Part shown: piece after piece, positions 6,127 to 13,086 of the stretch
How positions within the stretch are numbered: position 1 is the first letter of the stretch
How the letters are laid out: each line of letters begins with the position of its first letter
Assembly (NCBI GenBank): GCA_904502105.1
Contig: CAJGDF010000009.1
Span: 1 to 16,097 of the forward strand
Direction: 5' to 3'
DNA from: an uncultured Clostridia bacterium
Lineage (GTDB): Bacteria > Bacillota > Clostridia > Oscillospirales > UBA644
DNA length: 16,097 bases
Program-made: the position numbers and the translations under genes
Notes under the pieces: generated by a model
The model's database searches: none
Told to the model about the DNA's origin: nothing
Seen by the model: the letters and a program-made list of their open reading frames with translations, nothing else

Positions 6127-6189
6127 TAAAACTATTTTGGGTCTCGAAGCGGGGTCTTTGGGAGATCAACGTCGAGCGAAACAGTTTTA
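6127..6189 (+). ncRNA. Structured leader RNA, candidate riboswitch aptamer
   Basis: Three nested helices can be drawn. P1 is TAAAACT (6127-6133) with AGTTTTA (6183-6189). P2 is CTCGA (6143-6147) with TCGAG (6172-6176). P3 is GGTCT (6153-6157) with AGATC (6163-6167), with one G-U pair and a TTGGG loop. The helices are joined by purine-rich internal loops: ATTTTGGGT opposite CGAAAC, and AGCGG opposite AACG. The segment is GC-rich inside an AT-rich flank and lies between a clear promoter and the coding start, as an aptamer would. Because the gene is a sodium-coupled transporter, a Na+ riboswitch (DUF1646-type, Na+-I) is the first known class to test, but I could not confirm its consensus. The pairing is seen in the sequence; function is inferred. 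Confidence 0.55.
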
Positions 6190-6239
6190 ATTTTATTCTA
6201 TTTTATTTGTAGTAAATGCAGGAAAGGCAGGAAAATTTA

Positions 6240-7760
6240 ATGACTCAAATTATTGCTGTTGCCGCACTTGTTATTTTTGCGGCTACTTTGGTAGTAATCG
6301 GTGTATTCTCGTCCAGGAAGTCTGCAACCTTGGACGGTTTTTTGTTGGGCGGACGTAAGATCGGTGCTTGGTTGTCCGCTTTTTCTTATGGCACAACGTA
6401 TTTCTCAGCAGTTATTTTTATCGGCTATGCAGGTAAACACGGTTGGGACGTCGGTCTCGGCGCTTTATGGATCGGTATCGGCAACGCGCTCTTAGGTGCG
6501 ATGCTCGCATGGATCTTCCTTGCAAATAAAACAAGAAAGATGACAAGAAAGCTCGATTCACGTACGATGCCCGAGTTCTTTTGCTCAAGATACAACTCAA
6601 AGGGTATGAAGATCTACGCCGCTATAATCATCTTTATCTTCCTTGTTCCGTATGCGGCAACGGTCTACAAAGGCCTCGGTTCACTTTTCGGCTCCATTTT
6701 CCCCAACGATATTCTCGGCATGTCTCCCACAACAGTATGCATGCGTATCGTTGCGGTTCTTGCGGCTGTTTACCTCGTTCTCGGCGGCTACATCGCATCC
6801 GCTATGAGCAATCTTATCCAGGGCATTGTTATGATCGGCGGCGTTATCATTATGTGTATTGCCCTTGTTAATAATCCCAACGTCGGCGGCATTTCAAATG
6901 CTGTCAAGGCTCTCGGAGATATCGACCCGACTCTTACCGATATTTTTGGCGGCGACAATTGGTCGTTCCTTTTATCAAACGTCCTCCTCACAAGCTTCGG
7001 CACGTGGGGCCTTCCTCAGATGGTTCATAAATATTACGCCATCAAGGATGAGCATGAAGTTAAAAAAGGCGCTGTTATTTCAACACTTTTCTGCCTTATC
7101 ATCGGCTGCGGTGCATATTTCGCAGGCTCTCTCGGCAGATTCTTCATCCCTGCAAATGAAGCAGGGGCACCCGATCTTGCAGGCGGCTACGACAGTGTTG
7201 TTCCCTCAATGCTCAATGCAGCGTTCTCAAGCTCTGTATTCGGTAATATTCTCTTGAGCATCATTCTCCTTTGCGTTCTTTCTGCTTCAATGTCAACGCT
7301 CACTTCGATTGTTTTAACATCATCCACCGCTATCACCGTTGACCTCGCAGGTGTTTTCAGAAAAGAAAAAGAGATCGACGGTATAAAGCAGATGCTCGTT
7401 ACCCGAATTCTTTGTTTCGCGTTTATCGGACTCTCTCTCGTTTTTGCCCTTTTTGATTTCTCAATTATCGTTACCATAATGTCGTTTTCCTGGGGCGTCG
7501 TTTCAGGATGCTTCCTCGGTCCGTACTTCTGGGGTCTTTACTCTAAAAAAACGACCCGTGTCGGCGCATGGTGCGGTATTCTTTCCGGTACAGTTGTTTT
7601 CGCTGTAAGCTTTATTCTCTCGCTCGTTGTTCCTGCTTTTACATTTAACGTAGCTCTTACCGGCGTTGTCGCTATGGCAACATCGTTTGTTTCCGTTCCC
7701 GTTGTAAGCTTGTTTACGAAAAAACTTCCCGACGAAGTTGTTGCAAAAGCATTTGATTGA
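6240..7760 (+). CDS. Sodium:solute symporter (SSS family), 506 aa
   Basis: A polytopic inner-membrane transporter of the PutP/PanF/SglT superfamily, which couples Na+ entry to solute uptake. The first helix (about 2-22) is followed by the diagnostic FLLGGRKIGAWLSAFSYG stretch at about 31-48 and TTYFSAVIFIGYAGK. Later landmarks are SRTMPEFFCSRY, a TWGLPQMVHKYYAIK segment and SASMSTLTSIVLTSS, which aligns with the helix-8 Na+-binding region of the family. About 13 helices are expected. The substrate cannot be read from the sequence, and no catabolic genes adjoin it. The start at 6240 is preferred because AGGAAAA lies at proper distance; an in-frame ATG at 6216 has no ribosome binding site. It has its own promoter, structured leader and terminator, so it is a single-gene unit. 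Confidence 0.93.
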   Translation: MTQIIAVAALVIFAATLVVIGVFSSRKSATLDGFLLGGRKIGAWLSAFSYGTTYFSAVIFIGYAGKHGWDVGLGALWIGIGNALLGAMLAWIFLANKTRKMTRKLDSRTMPEFFCSRYNSKGMKIYAAIIIFIFLVPYAATVYKGLGSLFGSIFPNDILGMSPTTVCMRIVAVLAAVYLVLGGYIASAMSNLIQGIVMIGGVIIMCIALVNNPNVGGISNAVKALGDIDPTLTDIFGGDNWSFLLSNVLLTSFGTWGLPQMVHKYYAIKDEHEVKKGAVISTLFCLIIGCGAYFAGSLGRFFIPANEAGAPDLAGGYDSVVPSMLNAAFSSSVFGNILLSIILLCVLSASMSTLTSIVLTSSTAITVDLAGVFRKEKEIDGIKQMLVTRILCFAFIGLSLVFALFDFSIIVTIMSFSWGVVSGCFLGPYFWGLYSKKTTRVGAWCGILSGTVVFAVSFILSLVVPAFTFNVALTGVVAMATSFVSVPVVSLFTKKLPDEVVAKAFD

Positions 7761-7767
7761 TTTACGA

Positions 7768-7796
7768 AGACTCACTTTTTTAAGTGAGTCTTTTTG
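7768..7796 (+). terminator. Intrinsic terminator of the symporter gene
   Basis: AGACTCACTT (7768-7777) and AAGTGAGTCT (7783-7792) form a perfect 10-bp stem with a 5-nt T loop, followed by T residues to 7796. It begins 8 bp after the stop codon. The A-rich 5' flank on the other strand makes it mainly plus-strand. Confidence 0.93.
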
Positions 7797-7844
7797 TATA
7801 TAAATTGTTTTGCCGCATATATTTTCAGTAATATGATCTGATAT

Positions 7845-9437
7845 GTGGTGATTTATATAAAAAATATTTTACGCTCCAAGTTTGCAAAAGATCTGCTTGT
7901 CTACACGATCTCGTCTGTTCTTCTGAGCCTTATGTCAACGGTTTTTCGTGTATGGATGTCAAATAAGGTCGGGGCTGAGGGCATGGGGCTTTATTCTCTT
8001 GTCTATTCCGTATATCTCCCTGCCTGTACGCTTGCAGTATCGTCCGTAAATCTTGCCTCCACACGCCTTGTTACAGAGGCTTTGGCTAAAAATAATGCAG
8101 GTTCTGTTAAAAACATCATGCGCCGATGTTTTGTTTATTCTGCGCTTTTCGGATCGTTTTCATGCTCTTTGCTGTGGCTTTTCGCCGAGCCCATAAGCGT
8201 TTATTGGATAAAGGACACCGCAGCGCTCGTTCCTCTCCGAATTATCTGCTTCGGCCTTCCGTGTCTTTCAATAGCTTCGGGGCTTCACGGAGCATTTACG
8301 GCTCTTCGCAAGATCTCAAAATCTATTATTGTTCAAATTACAGAGGATGTAACGAAGATCATCGTTATGTATTCTCTTGTAACCTTCTTTTTTGCTGAAC
8401 ATCTCGGCGATAACATCGTCAACGGCGTTGTTTGTCTCGTTGCAGGCTCTGCGGTAGGGGAAACGGTGTCATGCATAGTTGCGCTGTTTCTTTATATCTC
8501 CGAAAAACGCGGCTTACCCACTGCATCTTCTTCTGAACCGAAAATAACGAAAAAATTGCTTTCTATCTCTCTCCCGTCCGCATTCAGCGCGTATGCTCGT
8601 TCGGGGCTTACGATGTTTGAAAGCCTTATGGTCCCCGTCGGCTTTCGTAAGTTCGGTATGAGTGAATCTCAAACATTGTCGGCGCTCGGTATGTTCAAAG
8701 GCATGGTCATGCCCGTAATTTATTTTCCTGCAACTCTTATCGGCTCGTTTTCAAGGCTGATCGTTCCCGAAATGGCTGAGGCATATGAAAAAGGCGACAA
8801 GCGTAAGATCGAGTCGGTCGCTGTCAGCTCTGTTAAAGCAACGCTCGTCTTTTCGCTTTTTGTTATGTGCGTTTTTCTTTTTTATGCCGAACCTTTGGGG
8901 CAGGCTCTTTATTCGTCAAACGAAGCCTCTGTTTATATCCGCCTGCTTTCTCCGCTTATTCCTCTTATGTATCTCGACAGTGTCGTGGATTCGCTGCTCA
9001 AAGGCATTAACGGTCAGGTCGATTCAATGAAGATAAATATTGCGGATTCTGCGGTACGTGTGCTTTTAGTCATTTTTCTTCTCCCGAAAATGGGCTTTGA
9101 CGGCTATCTTCTTGTAACGTACATAAGCACCGTCCTTAACGGCACTCTCTCAATAAACCGCTTTCTCAAGCTGTCAAAAATATGTGTTTCCGTGTCCGAG
9201 GTGATTTTTTTTCCGCTTCTGTCTTCGCTTGCCGCAGTTCTCGTTCCTTTTACTTTTTTCGAAATATCGGGAGCCGCGGTTCCCGTGTTTGTTAAAATAG
9301 CGGTATGCGTTCTTCTCTACGTGCTTATAGTATGGTTTGATGATATCAAAAATATTTTGCTGATGTACTTGACAAAAGCGAAAAAAAGTGATAGAATATC
9401 AACCAATATTCAAGCACCGAGCAATAATAAAACATAA
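7845..9437 (+). CDS. SpoVB-like MOP-superfamily flippase, 530 aa
   Basis: A membrane protein with about 14 hydrophobic segments, of the polysaccharide-transporter branch of the MOP/MATE fold (SpoVB, YkvU, MurJ and Wzx relatives). These flip lipid-linked cell-wall or polysaccharide precursors across the membrane; SpoVB acts in spore cortex synthesis. The N-terminal block FAKDLLVYTISSVLLSLMSTVFRVWMSNKVGAEGMGLYSLVYS-type sequence (about 13-55), GLHGAFTALRK (about 144-154), LSISLPSAFSAYARSGLTMFESLMVP, and LLSPLIPLMYLDSVVDSLLKGINGQ are characteristic. SpoVB itself cannot be told from its paralogues here. The start is GTG at 7845 or 7848; there is no clear ribosome binding site, and ATG codons just upstream are out of frame. 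The downstream operon's promoter lies inside its last 70 bp. Confidence 0.88.
   Translation: MVIYIKNILRSKFAKDLLVYTISSVLLSLMSTVFRVWMSNKVGAEGMGLYSLVYSVYLPACTLAVSSVNLASTRLVTEALAKNNAGSVKNIMRRCFVYSALFGSFSCSLLWLFAEPISVYWIKDTAALVPLRIICFGLPCLSIASGLHGAFTALRKISKSIIVQITEDVTKIIVMYSLVTFFFAEHLGDNIVNGVVCLVAGSAVGETVSCIVALFLYISEKRGLPTASSSEPKITKKLLSISLPSAFSAYARSGLTMFESLMVPVGFRKFGMSESQTLSALGMFKGMVMPVIYFPATLIGSFSRLIVPEMAEAYEKGDKRKIESVAVSSVKATLVFSLFVMCVFLFYAEPLGQALYSSNEASVYIRLLSPLIPLMYLDSVVDSLLKGINGQVDSMKINIADSAVRVLLVIFLLPKMGFDGYLLVTYISTVLNGTLSINRFLKLSKICVSVSEVIFFPLLSSLAAVLVPFTFFEISGAAVPVFVKIAVCVLLYVLIVWFDDIKNILLMYLTKAKKSDRISTNIQAPSNNKT
9369..9397 (+). promoter_or_regulatory. Promoter for the TIM-barrel/GNAT operon, inside the flippase 3' end
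   Basis: TTGACA at 9369-9374 and TAGAAT at 9392-9397, spacing 17 bp, identical in boxes and spacing to the lipoprotein P1 at 2594-2622. It lies within the flippase coding sequence. The predicted start near 9404 gives a leader of about 109 nt that includes the hairpin at 9450-9483. Confidence 0.75.
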
Positions 9438-9449
9438 TTTTATATCCTG

Positions 9450-9493
9450 AAAATGATACGGGGCTTGATCTCTGTATCATTTTGCTTATTTTA
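9450..9493 (+). terminator. Terminator-like hairpin: end of flippase gene and possible attenuator of the next operon
   Basis: AAAATGATAC (9450-9459) and GTATCATTTT (9474-9483) form a perfect 10-bp stem, extendable by GGG/TCT with wobbles, followed by a T-rich stretch to about 9493. It would end flippase transcripts 12 bp after the stop. Because the 9369-9397 promoter is upstream, the same hairpin also lies in the leader of the following gene. The loop contains GCTTGA (9463-9468), complementary to TCAAGC (9410-9415) earlier in that leader. Confidence 0.7.
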
Positions 9494-9512
9494 CATTTGA
9501 AAGGTGAACACA

Positions 9513-10316
9513 ATGCAATTTCTTCTCTCAACCGGGGCTTTTGTCGGAAGGGTCAACGGCAGAAACCATGCTCTTTTAACGGAACATCATTCTGAGTTCG
9601 ACTGCGACGGTTTTGAATTTATGATATTTCCCGAGTTTTACAATAATTCCGAGCCCGTTATCGAATCCTACCGCAGTGCAGATCTTAATATCCCCGTAAT
9701 GCATTTCGATAAAGAGATCGGCGGCGATATCGGTTCTGAAAATAAAGAAGATTATGCGCACGGGCTTCGCCTTTTGTTAAACGATCTCAACACCGCCAAG
9801 CGCCTCGGCACCAAAAAGGCGGTAATTCATCTTTGGGGCAGAAAGGACAGCGATAAATATACCGATCTCATCTATTCCCGCGCAGGTGAGGTCCGCGATA
9901 TCTGCCTTGATAATGGGGTCGTTCCGGTGTTTGAAAATATTTTCTGCTGTGTTTCTTCTCCGCTTATTCATCTTGAAAATCTTGCGGAACGTTATCCCGA
10001 TATTTGTTTTACAATTGACAGCCGCCCCGCGCAGTTCCACGGAGAGCTTGAAAAAACGCTTAAAAGCCACGTTATGAAAAACGTGAGCCATATTCACATC
10101 AACGATTATGCGGGCGGTTATCTCGAATGGGATAAAATTAACCCGATCCCTCAGCCGCTTAACGGTAATGTTGATTGGGATAACTTCTTTTCATCATTGA
10201 AAAGCATCGGTTTTGACGGAACGGTCACTCTCGAAGCGCCTGCCCATCTTCCCGTCGGCGTCGATTCCGAAACACTCAACAGAAGCTTGCGTTTCATAAA
10301 AAATAATCTGAAATGA
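9513..10316 (+). CDS. Xylose isomerase-like TIM-barrel protein (sugar phosphate isomerase/epimerase family), 267 aa
   Basis: A cytoplasmic (beta/alpha)8 protein of the AP-endonuclease-2/xylose isomerase-like superfamily, whose members isomerise or epimerise sugars and related compounds using a divalent metal. Visible strand-end motifs are DGFEFMIFPEF (about 33-43), PVMHFDKE (about 61-68), KKAVIHLWG (about 101-109), VPVFENIFC (about 136-144, with a likely metal Glu), CFTIDSRPAQF (about 165-175, Asp), VSHIHINDYAGG (about 190-201, His) and GTVTLEAPAH (about 238-247, Glu). This Glu-Asp-His-Glu pattern fits the family's metal site. The reaction cannot be named. The ATG at 9513 has AAAGGTG in front; a GTG at 9504 overlaps that site and is rejected. 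It is first in an operon with two GNAT genes. Confidence 0.87.
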   Translation: MQFLLSTGAFVGRVNGRNHALLTEHHSEFDCDGFEFMIFPEFYNNSEPVIESYRSADLNIPVMHFDKEIGGDIGSENKEDYAHGLRLLLNDLNTAKRLGTKKAVIHLWGRKDSDKYTDLIYSRAGEVRDICLDNGVVPVFENIFCCVSSPLIHLENLAERYPDICFTIDSRPAQFHGELEKTLKSHVMKNVSHIHINDYAGGYLEWDKINPIPQPLNGNVDWDNFFSSLKSIGFDGTVTLEAPAHLPVGVDSETLNRSLRFIKNNLK

Positions 10317-10327
10317 AGGAATCAATA

Positions 10328-10813
10328 ATGGAAAAAGAAAAAGATATTAATATCCGTTTGGCTGAAAAGAGGGATATCCCAAAGCTTTTATCTCTTCTCT
10401 CTCAGGTCCTTACCGTTCATGCAAACGGACGTCCCGATATCTTTAAGTATAACGTCACAAAATATAACGATACCGAGCTTGAGGCTATTATTGCGGACAG
10501 CACTCGCCCGATATTTGTTGCCGAATCCGAAGACAACGTGCTGGGCTATGCGCTCTGTATGCTTCAGTGTCCGATGACAAATTCCGTGCTTAACCCCATA
10601 AAAACGCTTTATATAGACGATCTCTGCGTTGACGAAAACTGCAGAGGCGAAAAGATCGGTACGAAGCTTTTTCAAAGAGTGAAGATGTTTGCAAGAGAAA
10701 AAGGATGTTATAACATCACTCTCAACGTCTGGTCGTTTAACGAATCCGCAATGAAGTTTTACGAGTCGCTCGGTATGAAGCCTCAGCGAGAATATAAGGA
10801 GCTTATTTTATAA
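10328..10813 (+). CDS. GNAT-family N-acetyltransferase, 161 aa
   Basis: Transfers an acetyl group from acetyl-CoA to an amine; the substrate is unknown. It starts with INIRLAEKRDIPKLLSLL (about 7-24), the usual GNAT N-terminal strand and helix. The acetyl-CoA pyrophosphate loop is CRGEKIGTKLF at about 104-114, preceded by the strand LYIDDLCVDE. It ends with SFNESAMKFYESLGMK at about 138-153, the standard motif B. The ATG at 10328 is chosen because AAGGA lies 7 nt upstream; an alternative ATG at 10313 overlaps the preceding stop codon. It lies 11 bp after the TIM-barrel gene and shares one base with the next gene, so the three are probably co-transcribed and translationally coupled. Confidence 0.92.
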   Translation: MEKEKDINIRLAEKRDIPKLLSLLSQVLTVHANGRPDIFKYNVTKYNDTELEAIIADSTRPIFVAESEDNVLGYALCMLQCPMTNSVLNPIKTLYIDDLCVDENCRGEKIGTKLFQRVKMFAREKGCYNITLNVWSFNESAMKFYESLGMKPQREYKELIL

Positions 10814-11382
10814 TGGAACATAAAGGTACCGTTTGCCTCGAAAGTGAAAGACTTATTTTACGAAGATACGAGATCTCCGACGCCCCTGCAATGTTCAAAA
10901 ACTGGGCAACAGACCCGTTGACAACGAAATATCTCACCTGGGAACCCCATGAGTCGCTCATGGTAACCACGGAATTTCTTTCGGGTCTTATCACTCTTTA
11001 CAGTAATCCTAAGTTTTATACATGGGTCATTGAGCTTAAAGATGAAAATACCGTCATCGGCAGCGTAAATCTTCATTCTGTCACTGACAGGGATGAACGT
11101 GTCGAGCTCGGCTACTGTATGGGTTCCCGTTGGTGGAACAAAGGTCTTATGACCGAAGCGGTCGGCACGGTTATAGATTTTGCTTTTGAACATCTCGGAG
11201 CATATAAGGTCTGTGCTGAATACCGGGAGGAGAATGTCGCTTCGGGAAGAGTTATGATGAAAAATAAAATGGTCTTTGAAGGCAGACTGAGAAGCCATGT
11301 AAGAAACAATGACGGCTCTTTTTCAGATATTCTTTATTACGGAATATTGCGAGACGAATGGCTCGAACATAAAAACAGATAA
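10813..11382 (+). CDS. GNAT-family N-acetyltransferase, RimJ/RimL type, 189 aa
   Basis: An acetyl-CoA-dependent acetyltransferase of the RimJ/RimL/Acetyltransf_3 branch. Those whose targets are known acetylate ribosomal-protein N termini, antibiotics or small amines, but many are unassigned. The signature start LESERLILRRYEISDAPAMFKNW is at about residues 9-31. VIELKDENTVIGSVNLH (about 72-88), VELGYCMGSRWWNKGLMTEAV (about 97-117, acetyl-CoA loop) and EENVASGRVMMKNKMVFEG (about 138-156) complete the fold. The ATG overlaps the previous stop codon in TAATG, with AAGGAG upstream. It closes the three-gene operon. It is only distantly similar to the first GNAT, so this is not a recent duplication. 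Confidence 0.93.
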   Translation: MEHKGTVCLESERLILRRYEISDAPAMFKNWATDPLTTKYLTWEPHESLMVTTEFLSGLITLYSNPKFYTWVIELKDENTVIGSVNLHSVTDRDERVELGYCMGSRWWNKGLMTEAVGTVIDFAFEHLGAYKVCAEYREENVASGRVMMKNKMVFEGRLRSHVRNNDGSFSDILYYGILRDEWLEHKNR

Positions 11383-11388
11383 AATAAC

Positions 11389-11425
11389 GGAACAGAAGCA
11401 GTTTTATCCGCCTCTGTTCCATTTT
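11389..11425. terminator. Probably bidirectional terminator between convergent operons
   Basis: GGAACAGA (11389-11396) and TCTGTTCC (11413-11420) form an 8-bp stem, with two further GC pairs possible across a mismatch. ATTTTTATT follows on the plus strand. On the minus strand the stem follows the pncC stop at 11428 and is followed by a weaker T-rich run, so it may serve both operons. Confidence 0.8.
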
Positions 11426-11427
11426 TA

Positions 11428-11901
11428 TTATTCAATTTCTTTTAACAGTGTTTCAAGCACGATATCTGCCGTTTGGTTTCGGATCTCGTCGCGTGTGCCC
11501 GAAAGGTTGAGCTTTTTCGTTATCTGTCTGTCGGTTTCTTTAAAATAGATCGACATATAAACGAGCCCCACGGGCTTTTCCGGAGTTCCGCCTCCCGGAC
11601 CTGCGATGCCTGTCGTTGATGTGCCTATATCGGCATTTGCCGCCTCGCAAACACCTCTTGCCATGGCTTTTGCCGTCTCTTCCGAAACCGCGCCAACGGT
11701 GTTTAATACCTCGTTCGGAACACCTAAAAAGCGGTTTTTTATTTCGTTTGCATATGAAACTATTCCCATATCAAACATTGCCGATGAGCCGGGTATATCC
11801 GTTATACGTTTCGCTATGAGACCGCCTGTGCAGGATTCGGCCGTTGCAAGCTTCAAGCCTTTATTCGTCAGTATTTGTACGATCTTTTCTTGAGGGAGCA
11901 T
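11428..11901 (-). CDS. pncC: Nicotinamide-nucleotide amidohydrolase (CinA C-terminal domain protein), 157 aa
   Basis: PncC deamidates nicotinamide mononucleotide to nicotinate mononucleotide, recycling the NMN made by NAD-dependent DNA ligase. The protein is the stand-alone CinA_C domain: ATAESCTGGLIAKRIT at 19-34 with the active-site Ser23, GSSAMFDMGIVSYAN at 38-52, GAVSEETAKAMARG at 70-83, and the STTGIAGPGGGTPEKPVGLVY stretch at about 95-115. The N-terminal MoCF-like domain of full CinA is absent. The ATG at 11901 lies 41 bp inside the end of thiI, so expression is probably coupled to it. An AAGGTAA site is present before the start. Confidence 0.94.
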   Translation of the reverse strand: MLPQEKIVQILTNKGLKLATAESCTGGLIAKRITDIPGSSAMFDMGIVSYANEIKNRFLGVPNEVLNTVGAVSEETAKAMARGVCEAANADIGTSTTGIAGPGGGTPEKPVGLVYMSIYFKETDRQITKKLNLSGTRDEIRNQTADIVLETLLKEIE

Positions 11902-13066
11902 AGAGAGTTACCTTTTCTATCTTATCAAGTATTCCGTCAAGGAGTGCAGCCTCGTCGAGCGGAGATTCGGCTTTTTCAATAACTTCAAGAGAGGGGTTTG
12001 TTTTGGGATGACGGGGAGTGAACACCGTGCAGCAGTCTTCAAACGGCAGCGAAGATGTTTCAAAAGTATCTATCTGTCTTGCAATGTTGATAATATCCTG
12101 CTTATCTGTGCCGATAAACGGTCTGAAAACGGGGTAGGATGACACCGCATCTGTGCATCTTATCGCACCGAGCGTCTGTGATGCAACCTGACCGAGACTT
12201 TCGCCTGTTATAAGCGCACCCGCATTGATCTTTTCGGCAAGACCGCACGCGATCTTTATCATATAACGTCTCATGATGACCGTGAAGCAGTCTTCGTTAC
12301 ACTGATCCTTTATCGCTTCCTGAACCTCTGTAAACGGAACGATGTAAAGATCGATCTGACCTGCGTATACGCAAAGCTTCTGCGCGAGAGTTATAACCTT
12401 TTCCTTTGCTCTGTCGCTTGTGTATGGCGGAGACTCAAAATGTATAGCAGAGATCTTCAAGCCTCTTTTTGCCATAACGTAGCCTGCAACAGGGCTGTCA
12501 ATACCGCCCGAAAGCATCAGAAGACCGTGGCCGCCCGTTCCTGCGGGAAGACCGCCCGCACCCTTTTCGGGGTTGCCGTGAACGTAAACACTGCCTTCGC
12601 GTACTTCTGCATAAACCGTGATCTCAGGCTCTTTTACGTTTACGGTAAGATGGGGAAATCTGTCGAGAATATACTCACCGAGCTGCTCCATTATCTGCGG
12701 AGAGGTGAGAGGATAACCCTTGTCTGCTCTTTTTGCGTTTACCTTGAATGTTTTTGCTCTCATGAGCTTCGCTTCAAGATAGTCGCCTGCCATCTGCTTT
12801 ACCTGCTCAAAATCGAGCGGGCACTGTATTGCGCGGCATACGGAAACAATGCCGAATATCTTTTTACAAGCCTCGTATGCACCTTCAAAATCCGCATCTT
12901 CACCCTCAACTTCAACAAAAATCGTTGACTGCTTATCGCTTACAATAGGGTTGCCGTACGGCCATATCGCACGTTTAACGTTTTTTACAAGTATACTTTC
13001 AAATCTGCTTCGGTTAAGTCCTTTTAAAACAACTTCACCGAGCTTGAGGAGAATTACTTCTTTCAT
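11861..13066 (-). CDS. thiI: tRNA 4-thiouridine synthase ThiI, 401 aa
   Basis: ThiI adenylates uridine 8 of tRNA and replaces the oxygen with sulfur received as persulfide; in some bacteria it also feeds thiamine thiazole synthesis. Domain order: N-terminal ferredoxin-like region (1-60), THUMP (about 60-165), then the PP-loop ATPase with SGGIDSP at 186-192. GESLGQVASQT at 288-298 and SLPFEDCCTVFTPRHPKTNP at 339-358 follow, with the family's catalytic-type Cys in the CC pair at 345-346. The C-terminal rhodanese domain of E. coli ThiI is missing, as in B. subtilis, where a dedicated cysteine desulfurase supplies sulfur directly. That partner is encoded 20 bp upstream here. The ribosome binding site is weak, consistent with coupling to the upstream gene. 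Confidence 0.97.
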   Translation of the reverse strand: MKEVILLKLGEVVLKGLNRSRFESILVKNVKRAIWPYGNPIVSDKQSTIFVEVEGEDADFEGAYEACKKIFGIVSVCRAIQCPLDFEQVKQMAGDYLEAKLMRAKTFKVNAKRADKGYPLTSPQIMEQLGEYILDRFPHLTVNVKEPEITVYAEVREGSVYVHGNPEKGAGGLPAGTGGHGLLMLSGGIDSPVAGYVMAKRGLKISAIHFESPPYTSDRAKEKVITLAQKLCVYAGQIDLYIVPFTEVQEAIKDQCNEDCFTVIMRRYMIKIACGLAEKINAGALITGESLGQVASQTLGAIRCTDAVSSYPVFRPFIGTDKQDIINIARQIDTFETSSLPFEDCCTVFTPRHPKTNPSLEVIEKAESPLDEAALLDGILDKIEKVTLYAPSRKDRTNTDE

Positions 13067-13086
13067 AATCTATTTCCATTTCTTTA

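Noticed and set aside
12440..12928. 162-codon plus-strand open frame
   Set aside because: Antisense to thiI, without ribosome binding site or family features.
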